Positions 1-10,825 of a stretch of DNA of 64,000 bases are shown here, piece by piece (the first letter of the stretch is position 1; every line of letters begins with the position of its first letter). The notes beneath the pieces were generated by a model, which did not search any database, was not told where the DNA came from, and saw only the letters and a program-made list of their open reading frames with translations. The stretch lies in assembly GCA_946406115.1 (NCBI GenBank), contig OX291543.1, positions 5,644,501-5,708,500 of the forward strand. The letters are read 5' to 3'. This DNA comes from Apoda limacodes (lineage: Eukaryota > Arthropoda > Insecta > Lepidoptera > Limacodidae). The position numbers were made by a program, and so were the translations under genes.

Positions 1-479
1 TTTACAATAGAAGTTTTTTTATTTAAATAAATAGCAAACTCGCGGCCTTTGAGCCATTTTTGGCCACATTTTATCCATTTATGACCACACTGTGTGCCAT
101 TTTTGGCTAGTATTAATAATTATTAATTAATAAAACATCAATAAGCAAAAAAATTACGTAGTATTTATTAGTAAGTCTTATAAAAGGGCACATTCAAATA
201 TTACTTAAGCGGGTTATTAATACATTATCATTAAGGAACCAAAAGTAAATAGTTGTCTTAGCGACAGCAAACGCAAAAATATAACAAGACGCAAAAATCG
301 TGCAAGCTACAGTATAATAGGCTACAATCTTTTATTTACTTCATATCAGTCTAAACTTAAAACTATATCTTAGGTATTGTTACTATAATACTACTACTAT
401 TGATCATATACCTAAATAACAAAATTTTAGTAACTCAGTCTTGAAATTAAAATAAATGCTTCAAAAAAAAAAATTTTAT
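1..479. other. AT-rich stretch with TGGCCA-type motifs, no gene
   Basis: No coding stretch is seen. Around 48-118 the sequence repeats short motifs of the type TTTTTGGCCAC and GCCATTTTTGGC. Similar motifs recur at 7255-7370 and 7620-7660 beside another transposase tail, so they may be subterminal motifs at the left end of the minus-strand pogo-like element that follows. No matching right end could be fixed. Confidence 0.3.
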
Positions 480-1216
480 TACAAATAATGTCACCAAACC
501 CTAGATCTATTTGTTACATATTGTATATGTCGGGCAAAAACTTCTACATCTCCCAAACTTTGAAGAAGCCCCTGTTGTTATGCTTGACCGGAGGACATAT
601 GGTTTCTACGATATCATTAATGTTATACCAGATTTTATCTGGTCTTTCCGGTCATCTTAAAGTATTCCCGGAAGACAAAACCATAGTACTGATTTCAAAC
701 AGTCCCTTTTCTTTATTTTCAATTTTACCAGGAAAATATTCCCCTTCCTATTTAATTATTACATAACAACCCTTTTTAAAGTTTTCTTTCCGTATTTCAT
801 TACGAGAGTTTCCTTCTTGACGCAAAGATAACTCTGATTCAGAACTACTGTCCTCGATCACAGACCTTTTCCTTTTCTCTGCTCTGAACCTTTTTTAGTT
901 TATTATCTGATTTAGTTATTTGATCTATCATTTCTTCTTCATTCAAGTTAGCATCACTATGTTCATTCCATTCGCTGTTACCACTTTTAATATACTTAAC
1001 TTCACCATCATCTTCGGAAGACGAGATTTCTTTAGATACTTTTTTCTTTTTATTCTTCATTTTCGCCACTTTTTTCAGTTTGATGTCGTGTTTTTCTTTC
1101 TTTTCGTTTTCAGCTGCCTCTATAATATCTCTCCATTTTATTTGATGTAATAACTGAAGGAATGTAAATTGCTTTCCTAGTATTTTTAGGTACCACTTTC
1201 CCTGGATACAACACAC
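480..1216 (-). pseudogene. C-terminal tail of element A transposase
   Basis: The minus strand at 1216-845 encodes a Lys/Glu/Ser-rich segment (KMKNKKKKVSKEISSSEDD), and 780-480 then encodes a short conserved-looking module. That module includes KGLFEISTMVLSSG, RPDKIWYNINDIV and CPPVKHNNRGFFKVWEM, interrupted by a stop and a frame change. I recognise this as a C-terminal module seen in insect DDE_1 transposons, with a pattern of a W/Y-rich strand, a DIV-x-x-I-x-PP turn and NRGxF. The same module is present in decayed form at 10440-10760. Its function is unknown to me. Confidence 0.5.
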
Positions 1217-1500
1217 ATTAGCTCACCAAGTCTCTTGCTGTGTAATTAGACTTTTTCTCGCTTCCGTTATTTTGTGTCGTACCGCCCTTTTGACTGCAGG
1301 TAGCAGACTGGGTGTAGTATGGCAAGGCTCTTCATTAGATTTGTTTTCATTTAGAGTATCTGTTTGATCAGAGGTGTTGAGGGCAGTGGACTTTTGGTCA
1401 CAGTTTACAAGATGGGAAGACGATGCGCAAGGCTCTGCTAAGGTTTTGTAGTCATTAAGGGCAAGATTGTCCTCGTTTTGAGTGATATTGTCATTAATAT

Positions 1501-3009
1501 TTAATGTATCAAAAATAGACGGAGACGTGCAACATTCTTCGTCAGGATTTTCCCCGCTGTGGGGGTTTGTTGGTCGGGCAGTATTTTCTCCATTATCACT
1601 ATCACCAAAGGATACAGATGTGCAAATTTTTTCAAACTGTTTCGATATGACTTCTGATTGGTTCGCGTCTTGCTAGCAGTAATGTCATTTCTAAAAGCCA
1701 GCCAAGTGTTATACAGCATGGATGCCTCCTTGTGTTCCTCCCAGTCCTTGCCCGATTCAAATGTAGTGTTAAAGTCTTTAAGTAAGATCGGGTCTATTTT
1801 ACTTTCTAGGTAGCTTGAGTCAGAAATAGTAAGCATTGTGATGACGTCATGGTTCTCTTTGGAGTCATTGTGAGTTTTCACAATTCTTTTGTAATTTACA
1901 AAATCGGGCCCGAACGGATACAAACCACATGTCTTAAATCCTGCTTTTACATTGTTTGCAAATGTTTCGTTGTTGATCAATAAGCTATTAAGAGCTGAAG
2001 GAAGGTTAAGTTTTGTAATTTCTTGTCCGTCGTTTTCTATACGCCACTTCTTTACAAGCTTTCGCCAGATTTGTTTTAAAGGATAAAACACCGCTACGTC
2101 TAAGGGTTTTAACATGTGAGGTGTGTTTAGAACAAGTGCATCCACGATTATTCCATTTTCACGACACAATTGGCTAAGTTCCATAGTTAAATGGGATTTG
2201 TGTCTATCCAGGAATAAGAGCATAGGAAATTCTATTTTTCTTTCGTGCCGGTAAGGAATAAAGACTTCCCTTTTATTCATAAAACGCCTGTCCTGTCATT
2301 CAACCTATATCGGTTTTCCCGATTCCCCATTCATCTGGTGCATTTTGAACAATTTCACTGCACATCCTTTTGTATTTGTATATAGTTACAGGAGGTGCAT
2401 ATTCTCCAAGGGCATTCAAACTAAATAGTGTTGTAATATTATCTTTGTCGCTGTTCTAAGATGTGTCATCTCGAGAGGGATCTTCTAGAGTTTTCAAATT
2501 TTTTGGGCCTAATAATAAAATTACTTCTTGAAACCACGTCCTTATTTTTTCTTCGGTACTTAATGCACGAGCCTTATTTATATATTTGGCATGCTTTTGC
2601 CAAAGATTGGGATGTCTCGCCATAAATCCCTCAAACCAGGATCTTGAAGGCCTGTTATTTATAAAAGGTGTTTTAAGACATCCTTTCTCCACAATTTTTT
2701 TTTTCACCGAGTCTAATAGTCCTTCCCTTTGTTGATTGGAAACCCAGAACGAGCACACTCTTTAATCCACGATACTAGTTCATTTTCAATTTGTATACCC
2801 AGAACTGCTCGACTGGTCCGACATGTTCCAAAAGTTTCAGGTGCATCACCAGAACGGTTATGTCGCAAGGTCGTTCTAGGAACATTAAAGGTTTTGCTGG
2901 CAGTTGAAATAGTCATGACATCGTCTAACGCTAAGCCTACTTTGTGTGGTGAGTATTGAAACGATTTTCTTTTTACTCCGTCTGTTTTGCTTTTACTTGA
3001 AGAAGACAT
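1501..3009 (-). pseudogene. Broken pogo-like transposase of element A
   Basis: Reading down the minus strand, 3009-2713 encodes a pipsqueak-type HTH (AASKTFNVPRTTLR-like, here STASKTFNVPRTTLRH). After a frameshift near 2720-2735, 2758-2456 encodes the CENP-B type HTH with SRSWFEGFMARHPNL. The next recognisable block starts at SDKDNITTL near 2440, so the segment that should carry the first catalytic Asp (DETG) is deleted. Further on come WGIGKTDIG, an in-frame stop where Trp is expected, FLDRHKSHL (second Asp, but Gly to Arg after it) and LKPLDVAVFYPLK (third Asp). These families bind their own transposon ends and cut and paste DNA in the nucleus. This copy has at least two frameshifts, one internal deletion and stops, so it is a clear pseudogene. 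Pogo/Tigger assignment rests on motifs only. Confidence 0.8.
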
Positions 3010-3315
3010 CTTCCTAGATTCTGCAAAAGAATAACATCAACCTCACTCAAACAATAAATGCATTATATTGTTGGCATTATTATTTATTACATTCATTATC
3101 ATCATATTTCTCTAAAGAAATCTGATCATAGGCCACACCAGAAAATAATATTAAATTAATGTCGTATTATTTTATCATAACGTTTAATTCATTGTAAAGT
3201 ACAATTCAACTAATAATTCAATCAATTTTAATATTATTTTCTTATTATCAATTATTATAGTATTTATTATTTTTATGAATTATTAACTTCATTCAATTAA
3301 AATAATATACAATAT
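3010..3315. other. AT-rich spacer, no gene
   Basis: This stretch is strongly AT-rich with scattered short repeats of TTATTA and AATAAT. I see no coding potential and no clear transposon end. It separates element A from the inverted repeat that begins at about 3316. Confidence 0.5.
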
Positions 3316-3817
3316 GTAACGGAATACCCCCAAATCCCTTAAAGCGGTTGTAGGGTATCCGGTGTAGGGTAGACGGGGGGAATTGGAGCGTACTAAGGAA
3401 AAAGTTCAATAAAAGGCAAATTTATGGATTATTTAGGAACTTTTTATTAAAAACTAAATTCTTACTTATTCGACTATCATTTAATCACAGCGTCAACGTT
3501 ACATTACTTGGCATTTGGCGACAGTTAAGCTTTTTTCAAAAAAACAGAATCGCTCCCATTACCCGACTTTGCAGAAAATGAGAGCCTATAAAAACCCATA
3601 TGTGTAATGGGAGCTACTTAATTATTAGTCAGACTTAAAAAAATCTATGAGTCAGTCTGAAATCTCACTTATTCATATAAATATTAATGTAAACGTAACG
3701 GTATAACACATGGTATTTTTTTATTCTTTTCACGTTTTGTTTTTTGTTGGTTGTCTTCTTTCTATTTTTCCCTGTTTCTGCGGTACATTTTCTTTCGTTT
3801 TGCAGGTTTCTTGGTTT

Positions 3818-5323
3818 TCAGATTTTTTTTTGTATTTTGCTGGTTCCTTCCTTGTTCTTTGGATTGAATTTAGTTTTACATTTTTTCTCTATACGTTTCT
3901 TCTCTTTTTCTTCAAACACTGTTTTCAGTGGCGTGCTAGATAAAATTACTGAATGGTGTTTTTGTCGCGAAGTCTTATTTTTGATAGATATGTTAGGTAG
4001 TGGACTTACAACTGATAGAACTTTTGCGAAATCTGGTTTTTCTGCTCTTATGGGACAAGTAGATGCATTTAAGTTTGACTGTTGTGTATCGTTTAATATG
4101 GTGGAGTCTGTACAGCGTAAGCTGTTGAACGTCGTTTGTTGTGGACGAGTTCGTGGCTCGGTTAGCAGTAGCTGGCTCCAGGCGTGTTTTATCATTCAAC
4201 ATGAACGGGATTGTATCTAGGTTTATGTTTGGCGACAGTGCAGGTGTACTATTTGCTGTGGATGCCTCCTTTTGTGGATCATGTAATATAGATGGACTTG
4301 CAAAATGGTCAATATCAGATAACTGCTCTTGCAAATCAGATTGCTTCTCTTTGACGTGGATTGGATCAGGACAGAGCTATCCATTTCCAGCTCCTGTTGA
4401 ATACCACGAGATGTAGATGGAAGTGGGTCAGAGTTACCAGTGGCTAGCTGTTGAGAAACGGGTTTCTGCGACTAAGCAACAGCAGTTAAATTTGCTTGCT
4501 CATTGATTAGATTCTGATCTTCATCCACAGCAACAAAATCGTCTTCCGAAAATACAGCAGGGTTCATAGGAAATATTCCTGTGGCTTTGAAGCCAGAGAT
4601 CCCTTTTTCTAAGCTTGCTACTCTGGCATAAGCTTTGTTGAACAATCCTGCAATCTCGTATGGCGAAATTTTTTGGATTTCATGAACATGTCGCATTCCT
4701 TATTGTAGGCTCTCTTGAGCGGCCCAAAAATAATCACATCCAGAGGCTGTAAGCGATGTGATGAATGCGGTGGAATGAAGCATTACGACATTGTTTGCTT
4801 TAGCCACTTCCCAAGCTTCTAGAGTACAATGACTGTAATCGATCGACTTCGACATTATTGAATCCAAGTATACTATTGATGCTTGTCGCTTCTGGCTTTC
4901 TAATACTTAGATCAGGATGTCATTGGAAAAAGCCAGTTAGAAAGTCTCTGCCCGCAGACTTTTTAGCTTGGTTAAATCGATCTGAAACACCAATTTTTCA
5001 GCCATGGCGAAACATGTCTTACAAAACTGAGCCGTCGTCAGTCCGTAAAATTTATTGGACATCTTACGAAAATGATCAGCCAGAATGGCTTCTTGTTCTT
5101 CAGTAAACGCAGAGGGCCTTCCCAGCTTTGGAGGACATTTGTAGCTAGCATTGTTGGATTTAGCTAATCTGAACCTCTTTTTCAAAGTGCTGTAGGGTAT
5201 TCCAGTATCTTTTGATACCTTGTATACGGAAGTTCCACTATGTAGAAGTTTTTTGACAGCATTTTCTAAGGTTGCAACAGTCCAAGACGCTTTCGTAGTG
5301 GTGCGTTCACTTTTTCTTGGCAT
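3818..5323 (-). pseudogene. Internally deleted pogo-like transposase of element B
   Basis: The start is taken at the Met of MPRKSERTTTKASW (5323); the open frame runs to 5359, but the conserved part begins here. The pipsqueak HTH follows (VSKDTGIPYSTLKKR), then the GRPSAFTEEQEAILADH linker and the CENP-B type HTH ending in LSIRKPEATSIN in shifted frames. The chain then jumps to HCTLEAWEVAKANNV and HRLQPLDVIIFGPLK. The region with the first Asp and the DNH box is therefore missing, and only the third catalytic Asp remains. Downstream pieces (4696-4472, 4334-3993, 4195-3818) hold the conserved GFKATGIFPMNPAVFSEDDF motif and a Lys-rich tail. No terminal zinc finger is seen, unlike elements C, D and F. 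A pseudogene with several frame breaks. Confidence 0.8.
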
Positions 5324-5380
5324 TTTGGCATCTAAAAAAAAATACATATTAAAATGCATATGAGGTAATTGGAGCTACAA

Positions 5381-5414
5381 GGGGTAATCAGAGCCTAATA
5401 AGCTCTGATTACCC
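5381..5414. promoter_or_regulatory. Hairpin of end-like motif upstream of transposase B
   Basis: GGGGTAATCAGAGC at 5381-5394 pairs with GCTCTGATTACCC at 5402-5414 around a 7-nt loop. It lies about 58 bp upstream of the transposase Met and resembles the TAATGGGAGC motif of the element's own ends. A matching arrangement is present in element D. A role as a transposase-binding operator is an inference. Confidence 0.45.
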
Positions 5415-5779
5415 GAATACCAACATCTTTAAATTAAATAAAATGATATCCTGAATGTAGCTTGTAATGAAATTGTACGCACAGATACTCAAAATTGATA
5501 AAATTAGCTAAAAAATAAAACAGGTTTGATGGTAACAAACAGGTAACTTCACACTTACCTGACAGTTGAAATTTCGTATTTTTTATAAGCGGAGCAAAAA
5601 ATCGACAAGCGTCCGTGGTCATGTAATGCGTGGCACTGGCGAGCCGAGCGCGGCAAGGGAACACGGCCGCAGTGTGACGAAGGCGCCGGGGTGGCAACCG
5701 AGTGAATACGAGCTATAGTTTTGCCTCTAGTCGCAGCGCTCCCATTACCCGCTAGCTCCCATTATCCCCCGCTCCCCTA

Positions 5780-7050
5780 CACAAGCATTTAGTAATGGAC
5801 CCAAGGGTGAAATCATTAACCTGAAGCATCCGCAGCTTTCAGAAATTTGGTGAAAGCTTGAAAAGAACTTCTCCTTAAACTCAGCTGTGTGTGGGTCGAT
5901 AACCGGTCATTTTGTCAAAATTTGTGATGAAATATATGAATCATTTTTTCTATTTTTACCTACAGGTGATGTCTCTGTGAGGCTAATTTAATAAAAAAAA
6001 GTAGTTGAAGACCTTTTGCTTTAACTTTTGGAGGGCAAGATATGTATGTAGAGCGTTTTATCAACGGGAGGCCATCGCAAGCAACAAAGGTTTCCGTTAT
6101 ATGATGCCTGCAGAAGCATGTCACTGCGGCTACAAATACTATTATCTGTGCTGTGGCTGGCACATGCTACTTTTACGGTGTGAAGAAGAGGATAACAGTC
6201 GCGTTTAACTTCATAAGAGTGGAAATGCTACGAAATGTACCTATCATTATGTGTTGTGGCGCGTCTCTTTGTTAACAACAATGAAGGCAACTTTGAATCA
6301 TTTTTGTAAATGTTATGCAAATGTAGTATTTTAAGTTTTATTTCAAACGAAGCAAATGTTTGAAATAGAAGTTAAAATACTCAAAAGTTTTTTTTTGTTA
6401 AGTGTTCAGTTCACTTTGAACCGCTTTTGTGAAAACGTACGTGCGTACGTACCTAGCTAATTTTTAAAATGGGAAGTTAAAAAGGGTTTTAATTCAGTGT
6501 TTTAGTAAATGAAGGTTACTTTGAATCATTTTTGTGAATTAAGATTAGTACCTACATAGGTAGTTAATGTTTGAAAATGAAGATAAGTACAGTTTTCGTG
6601 AATGTATCTATGTCATTGAACCATTATTGTTAAAACTGAAATTTTTTAATGCAGTGCTTAGTGAAAAAGTTAAGTGAATTAAAGAAGTAAGCTGCTGCTG
6701 AAGCTTTTTAGTTAAGTAGGTAGCTTTTAGCCATCCTGTTTTTATTTTTCCGTAGCGTCGCACAAATTCGCGTTTCTACGCCGAAAAAAGTACCAGGAAC
6801 ACATAAATGTATTGAACTAAAGTTCACGTTGTAAAGTCGTACACGTTGTAGGTAGATAATTGTGTAACTGCAGTCGTACGAATTCAAAAGTACTAGATTC
6901 TCATTAATTAGCGGGTGGCATATTCTAAAGTTCATTAAACTTTATGGTCAAGTCAGAAACGTAAAATTATTTTATGAAATTAGTATGAATAACTAAATTG
7001 CCGATTTTCAGAGTGAAACTTTTAATAGTGATTGCTGAGTAGGTGCACTC
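5780..7050. other. Non-coding interior of the putative outer element
   Basis: Moderately AT-rich sequence with short open frames on both strands (for example 6005-6208 +) that match no family I know. A phrase like GAAGGYWACTTTGAATCATTTTTGTRAA recurs near 6280 and 6507, suggesting decayed tandem or dispersed repeats. No gene can be supported. Confidence 0.4.
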
Positions 7051-7254
7051 TTGTCCCCTTTAGGGATTTGGGGCATTTCCGTTACACTCTGTATAGAAAC
7101 TGTTTTAGGCTATTTACCCTATTAATGGTCTGATTGAAAAGTCAAACGTAATGCATATGTATATTGAGTCTACCTACCTTATTTATTTAAATAATATCTT
7201 TAGTTCAATACATTTATATGATTAAGAAAACCCAAAAAAGACCGCGGTAAGTAT

Positions 7255-7990
7255 TAAGTGGCCACAAATGGGGGTTTCTACGAGTGTCACTTTTGGCCAC
7301 CGATTTGGCCAGAGATGGAAAATTACAAAATTTTTGCTTCGTTTGTGGCCACCATTTTATAACCTTACTTCTGATTTGTATAACGTGCAAATGAACTAGG
7401 TTATATTTAGACAACATGTTTTTCATATTTTTCATTGTATTTCATAAGAAATGAACACGTTTCACGCACCTCGACACTGTATGGCTGCTATCAACTAAGT
7501 GAAGTTCGTACATGTCAGTTGACTACTGTATTTGTGTTGCCATGATTCATCATTTTAGCTTCCATATACCATAGACTTGCTTAGCTATCTATGCCTTATT
7601 ACTATCGCTTAGAAGTTGAAATGGCCATAAGTGGATCAGTGGCCGAAACTGGGTTTCTTGCCCTACTTAATTCTTTTAACGATTTCGGCTGTTGTTGTTG
7701 TTCTTGGTCTGCGTTTAAATGACATTTTTTGTAATTTTCCCTTTACCCTTGCCCTTCTTAATTTTTTCTGCTTCTTCTGTCGATATAGACTTTCCTGCTA
7801 CTACTGACAATTTTTTGTTTGATCCTGCCTGGGATTGGGCGGTTGGTGTTCTGGTTTTTTTTATTCTTCTGTCGAAACAACCAAAGGAAACTGAAGATTA
7901 ATCTATCAATATCGACTCAAAGCGCAAAAATGCCGCAAAGGGCCACAACCACAACATACACACCAATGCAACATATTACAATAAAACACC
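7255..7990 (-). pseudogene. Truncated pogo-like transposase tail with element end
   Basis: The minus strand at about 7880-7680 encodes a Lys-rich run (EKIKKGKGKGKITKN) like the linkers before the zinc fingers of elements C-E. To its left, 7255-7370 and 7618-7660 carry repeated TGGCCAC motifs like those at the left edge of element A. The simplest reading is the 3' end of another minus-strand pogo-like element whose catalytic part is gone, cut off by element C. No catalytic motif is present. Assignment is weak. Confidence 0.35.
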
Positions 7991-8036
7991 GACCGCTTGA
8001 ATTAAAAGATTAAATGAAATATTAATAGAGTACGTA

Positions 8037-9900
8037 GGGTAAATGTAGGTAATGGGGATCACTTAAGCGAAAATGAAAAAAAAAGCTAATCTATGAATCA
8101 ACAATTTATTACTCTGTTTTTATTATAAACTTTACTCTACTAACTATCGATTGAGATCAACTTTAATTACTTTGGTTTATTAGTTTTGGTACAATAGAAT
8201 TAAAAAAAAATAATAACTTTGATCCCGATTGTCAACTTGGGTTGGCAATGGTGATCAGTATGTGGGCAATGGTGATCAACACATATCGCAAACATAATTG
8301 TGCGCAGTATCCCACCCAGTACAGTCGGCATGAGCCCAGAGCCCACAAGAAGTGCACCGGTACCATGTTTCATTGTTTCGGCCGAATTCACCACATACAA
8401 GACACAAGCTGCTTGCATCTTCTGCATCGTCATTTTCCTGGCATAACACATCCGTGTTCACGTCTGACGTCGAAGTATCATTGGAGTCCTGCAGAATTTT
8501 CTTCTTAACCTTGTCACGACTACCCTTCTGTGGCTTGATTTTCTTTCCTGTTCTTTTTCCTTCGTTTTTCACAGCTTTGGCTTTCCTTTTATTTTCTTTT
8601 TCAACTAGGGCGTCTTTGATCGGTGTGGATGTTAAAATCGTTGCATGCTGTTTTTTCATTCCTTGTCTTGTTTTGACAACAGCTACCTTCTGAGGCATCT
8701 GAATGAAATTTTGAATACTTGGCAGATCCTTAGATGTTGATGGTATATCAATTTGAGACAACGATACAGTCGCTGGTCCAGAAGTAGTGGGACAGAATGT
8801 GGATGTACTTGGAGTAGGAATGTTTCGTTCTAGCTCAAAAGTAGGCGTTAGGGATGATGCAGGGACAACAGCACCAGCAGAAGTCGATTCAAAAATAGAG
8901 TCAGCAACATCTTGAACAACAATTGGCTCTGATTGAAGGACTTCAGCTGCTATAAAGTCTTCATCTGAAAAAACATTTGGGTTTATAGGAAATATGCCCG
9001 TTGATTTGAATCCTGCTTCGGCCTTACTCAAGGAGGCAACATTAGAAAATGCTTTTTTAACCAACGAAGCTATATCATAGGGTGTTATTCTTTGGGACAG
9101 TTGACTCTTCATGTATAAATCGCATTCTCTTCTATATGCAGCTTTAAATGGACCAAAAAGGACACATCTAATGGCTGCATGCGATGAGATGTATGTGGTG
9201 GTAGAGATAGCATATGGACATAGTTCTCCTTACAATACTCAAAGATGGCTAGAGAAATGTGGCTCGCATGATTATCCAAAATTAATAGAATTGGTTCTTC
9301 TGCAGAAGGTTTGGCATACTGGATAAAGTGCTTAAGCCATTGGAGGAAAAGTTCTTCATTTATCCATCCATTGTCCGAACATTTATATATTGCTCCTGTT
9401 GGCCTATCTTTTTCAAGAGTCGGGGTCATCGTCTTTCGGGGAAAAATAAACATTGGCGGGACATATCCACCTGCAGCACTCATAGCGCAGAGCAAAGTGA
9501 TATTCTTACCCCGTTCCCAACTTGTTATGGACGCTACTCTCTTTTGTCCCGTAGCAGCTAATACTTTTTCGGGTTCTTGGACGGTGGAGATTCCGGTTTC
9601 GTCACAATTATAAATATTTTTCGGTATAAATTTGTATTTTCCCATTAGTTCTTCTAGTAGCTTGTAGAATCGTTGAACTTCAGTCTTGTTGAAGGCTGTA
9701 ACCCTATTGATACTAGTAGCTTCGGGTTTCCGCACAGAAATATTATTCCTGGCAACAAATCCCTCAAACCAAACTCGACCAGCTAATCTTGAACTCGTAT
9801 TAAAATTGTGTTTCAGATTTAGGGCTTCAGCGTATGCAAATGCTGCTCTTTTTATTTGGTTTGGGGTGCAACCGTAGAATATGTTGGCCATTTTTTTCAC
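8037..9900 (-). mobile_element. Pogo-like element C, 5' truncated
   Basis: The left end begins GGGTAAATGTAGGTAATGGG after a TA at 8035-8036, resembling the end of element B. The coding part runs to about 9900, where the sequence changes abruptly in the middle of the CENP-B HTH region. No matching right end is visible between 9900 and 10500. The element therefore lost its right terminus and the pipsqueak HTH. Confidence 0.7.
8276..9900 (-). pseudogene. Near-intact pogo-like transposase with C-terminal zinc finger
   Basis: Two overlapping minus-strand frames (9900-9109, 263 aa; 9112-8276, 278 aa) form one protein split by a single frameshift just after LQPLDV-like MQPLDVSFL, near 9160-9145. 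The first frame holds the CENP-B HTH remnant (VWFEGFVARNNISVRKPEAT) and the DDE core: IYNCDETGI (first Asp), LLILDNHASH (second) and MQPLDV (third). The second holds the GFKSTGIFPINPNVFSDEDF motif, a Ser/Thr/Pro-rich linker, a basic stretch and a terminal Cys/His cluster. That cluster is C-x2-C, then WYRCTSCGLWAHADC, then CDMC, spaced like a PHD-type finger. It is the most complete catalytic domain of the series in the first 10 kb. It lacks the N-terminal pipsqueak HTH. Host co-option is not indicated, because the frame is broken. Confidence 0.85.
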
Positions 9901-10430
9901 TCAACTCAACGAAGAACGAAACTCGCCGCAAAGCACAATTATTATATATTTGTGTGTGTGGCACATATTTGTGCTGCGCCACAGATTACTTAATAGGCGA
10001 AGACGAACGCGGTACATGCGGCGCGCGTGACTGGGTTGAGTACCCGTGAATGAATTGATTGAGCCTATCGCATATTGTCAAAAATCGGGACAAAATCCGG
10101 GGTCGTCGGGACGCGGGACATTGCTTCGAAATCGGGACTATCCCGACAAAATCGGGACAGGTGGCAACTCTGTAATTAATATTACTTATTGAGATTTTCT
10201 CAATGGCATGAAAAACAAACATAACTACTTTTTATCAGCCTAATCCAGTTGGAATTACAACTTACCACTTAATTAATAGTCAACTGACCTAAAAAAGTTA
10301 AACAAGGAAAATACAATGTTTTCTCATGAAAATTAAATTAAATTCTGAATCGATACCTTACATTGTGAAAGGCAGATATTCTTTCATTCCTGTTATCGTA
10401 TAGAAACCTCTTTTATTGCATAGCACTGGT
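9901..10430. other. Non-coding, with TCGGGAC repeat cluster
   Basis: No gene is seen. At 10078-10170 the motif TCGGGAC or its complement GTCCCGA occurs at least five times in both orientations, ending in GGGACAGGTGGCAACTCTG. This looks like the end of a small inverted-repeat element. The rest is AT-rich. Confidence 0.4.
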
Positions 10431-10439
10431 TTAGAAATT

Positions 10440-10760
10440 GTCTTAACTATGTCAGAATTTTGGTACCAGATTTTATCTTCTTTTTTCAGGCCATTTGAAC
10501 ATCTTACCTACTGAATAGGTCATGGTGCTAATTTCAAATTTGTTTCTGCCAACATTTTTAATCTGCACTAGAATATGCTTTTGTTGGTTTAGAACATTTG
10601 CTCAGTGGTACATCTACGGACTCCGAGTTGACAGTTTTGTCATTATTTTCTGTTGCCTGTTCACTGTCTGTTATTTCTTCTTCGATTTCCATGTCGTAGC
10701 TATCTTCACTTTCTGCATAGTTTACTTCTGTGTCCGTATTGCCCAAGGATGTGTCATTTG
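10440..10760 (-). pseudogene. Fragment of element-A-type transposase tail
   Basis: The minus strand at 10746-10558 encodes an acidic segment (YDMEIEEEITDSEQATENND). The adjoining 10540-10440 sequence parallels 690-600 of element A, with a shared stretch of the form TACCAGATTTTATCT and the decayed FEISTMVLS-like module. It is therefore a piece of the C-terminal region of a related transposase. Catalytic regions are absent. Confidence 0.4.
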
Positions 10761-10825
10761 GTTTCGGGTTTGGTATGTTATTTCGTTTCTTCTTCTCATA
10801 TTCTTTATCTCTTAATCTTTTTTGC

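Larger units (their letters stand above)
480..3009 (-). mobile_element. Degenerate pogo/Tigger-like DDE element (element A)
   Basis: The transposase remnants at 3009-1501 and the C-terminal tail at 1216-480 lie in one orientation and in the order expected for a DDE_1 (pogo/Tigger) transposase: pipsqueak-type HTH, CENP-B HTH, DDE domain, charged tail. Terminal inverted repeats could not be identified, so the outer limits are those of the coding remains. The element cannot be autonomous, because its reading frame is broken and a catalytic residue is lost. Confidence 0.75.
3367..5777 (-). mobile_element. Pogo-like element B, TIRs and TA duplication
   Basis: Left end GGGTAGACGGGGGGAATTGG after a TA at 3365-3366; right end, read in reverse complement, GGGGAGCGGGGGATAATGGG, followed by TA at 5778-5779. 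TA target duplication is the rule for pogo and Tc1/mariner relatives. Subterminal copies of a CTCCCATTACCC motif occur at 3550-3564, 3602-3616 and 5735-5770. The element is 2411 bp. It encodes a minus-strand transposase with a large internal deletion, so it is non-autonomous. It sits inside the putative outer inverted repeat at 3316-7086. Confidence 0.75.
3316..7086. mobile_element. Possible outer TIR element holding element B
   Basis: The left sequence at 3316-3350 (TGTAACGGAATACCCCCAAA followed by TCCCTTAAAG) matches the reverse complement of 7052-7086 (about 28 of 33 positions by eye). This suggests an outer DNA transposon whose interior was later hit by element B at 3367-5777. No target-site duplication is obvious at the outer ends. 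The remaining interior (5780-7050) contains only short open frames that I do not recognise. Confidence 0.4.

Noticed and set aside
845..1216. Intact host gene for a Lys/Ser/Glu-rich nuclear protein
   Set aside because: It is collinear with the transposase upstream on the same strand and matches the charged linker of that family.
7719..8013. Membrane protein genes on the + strand
   Set aside because: They are antisense readings of a Lys-rich transposase tail, which gives Phe/Leu-rich frames on the other strand. The same applies to 920-1150, 3710-4220 and 24061-24285.
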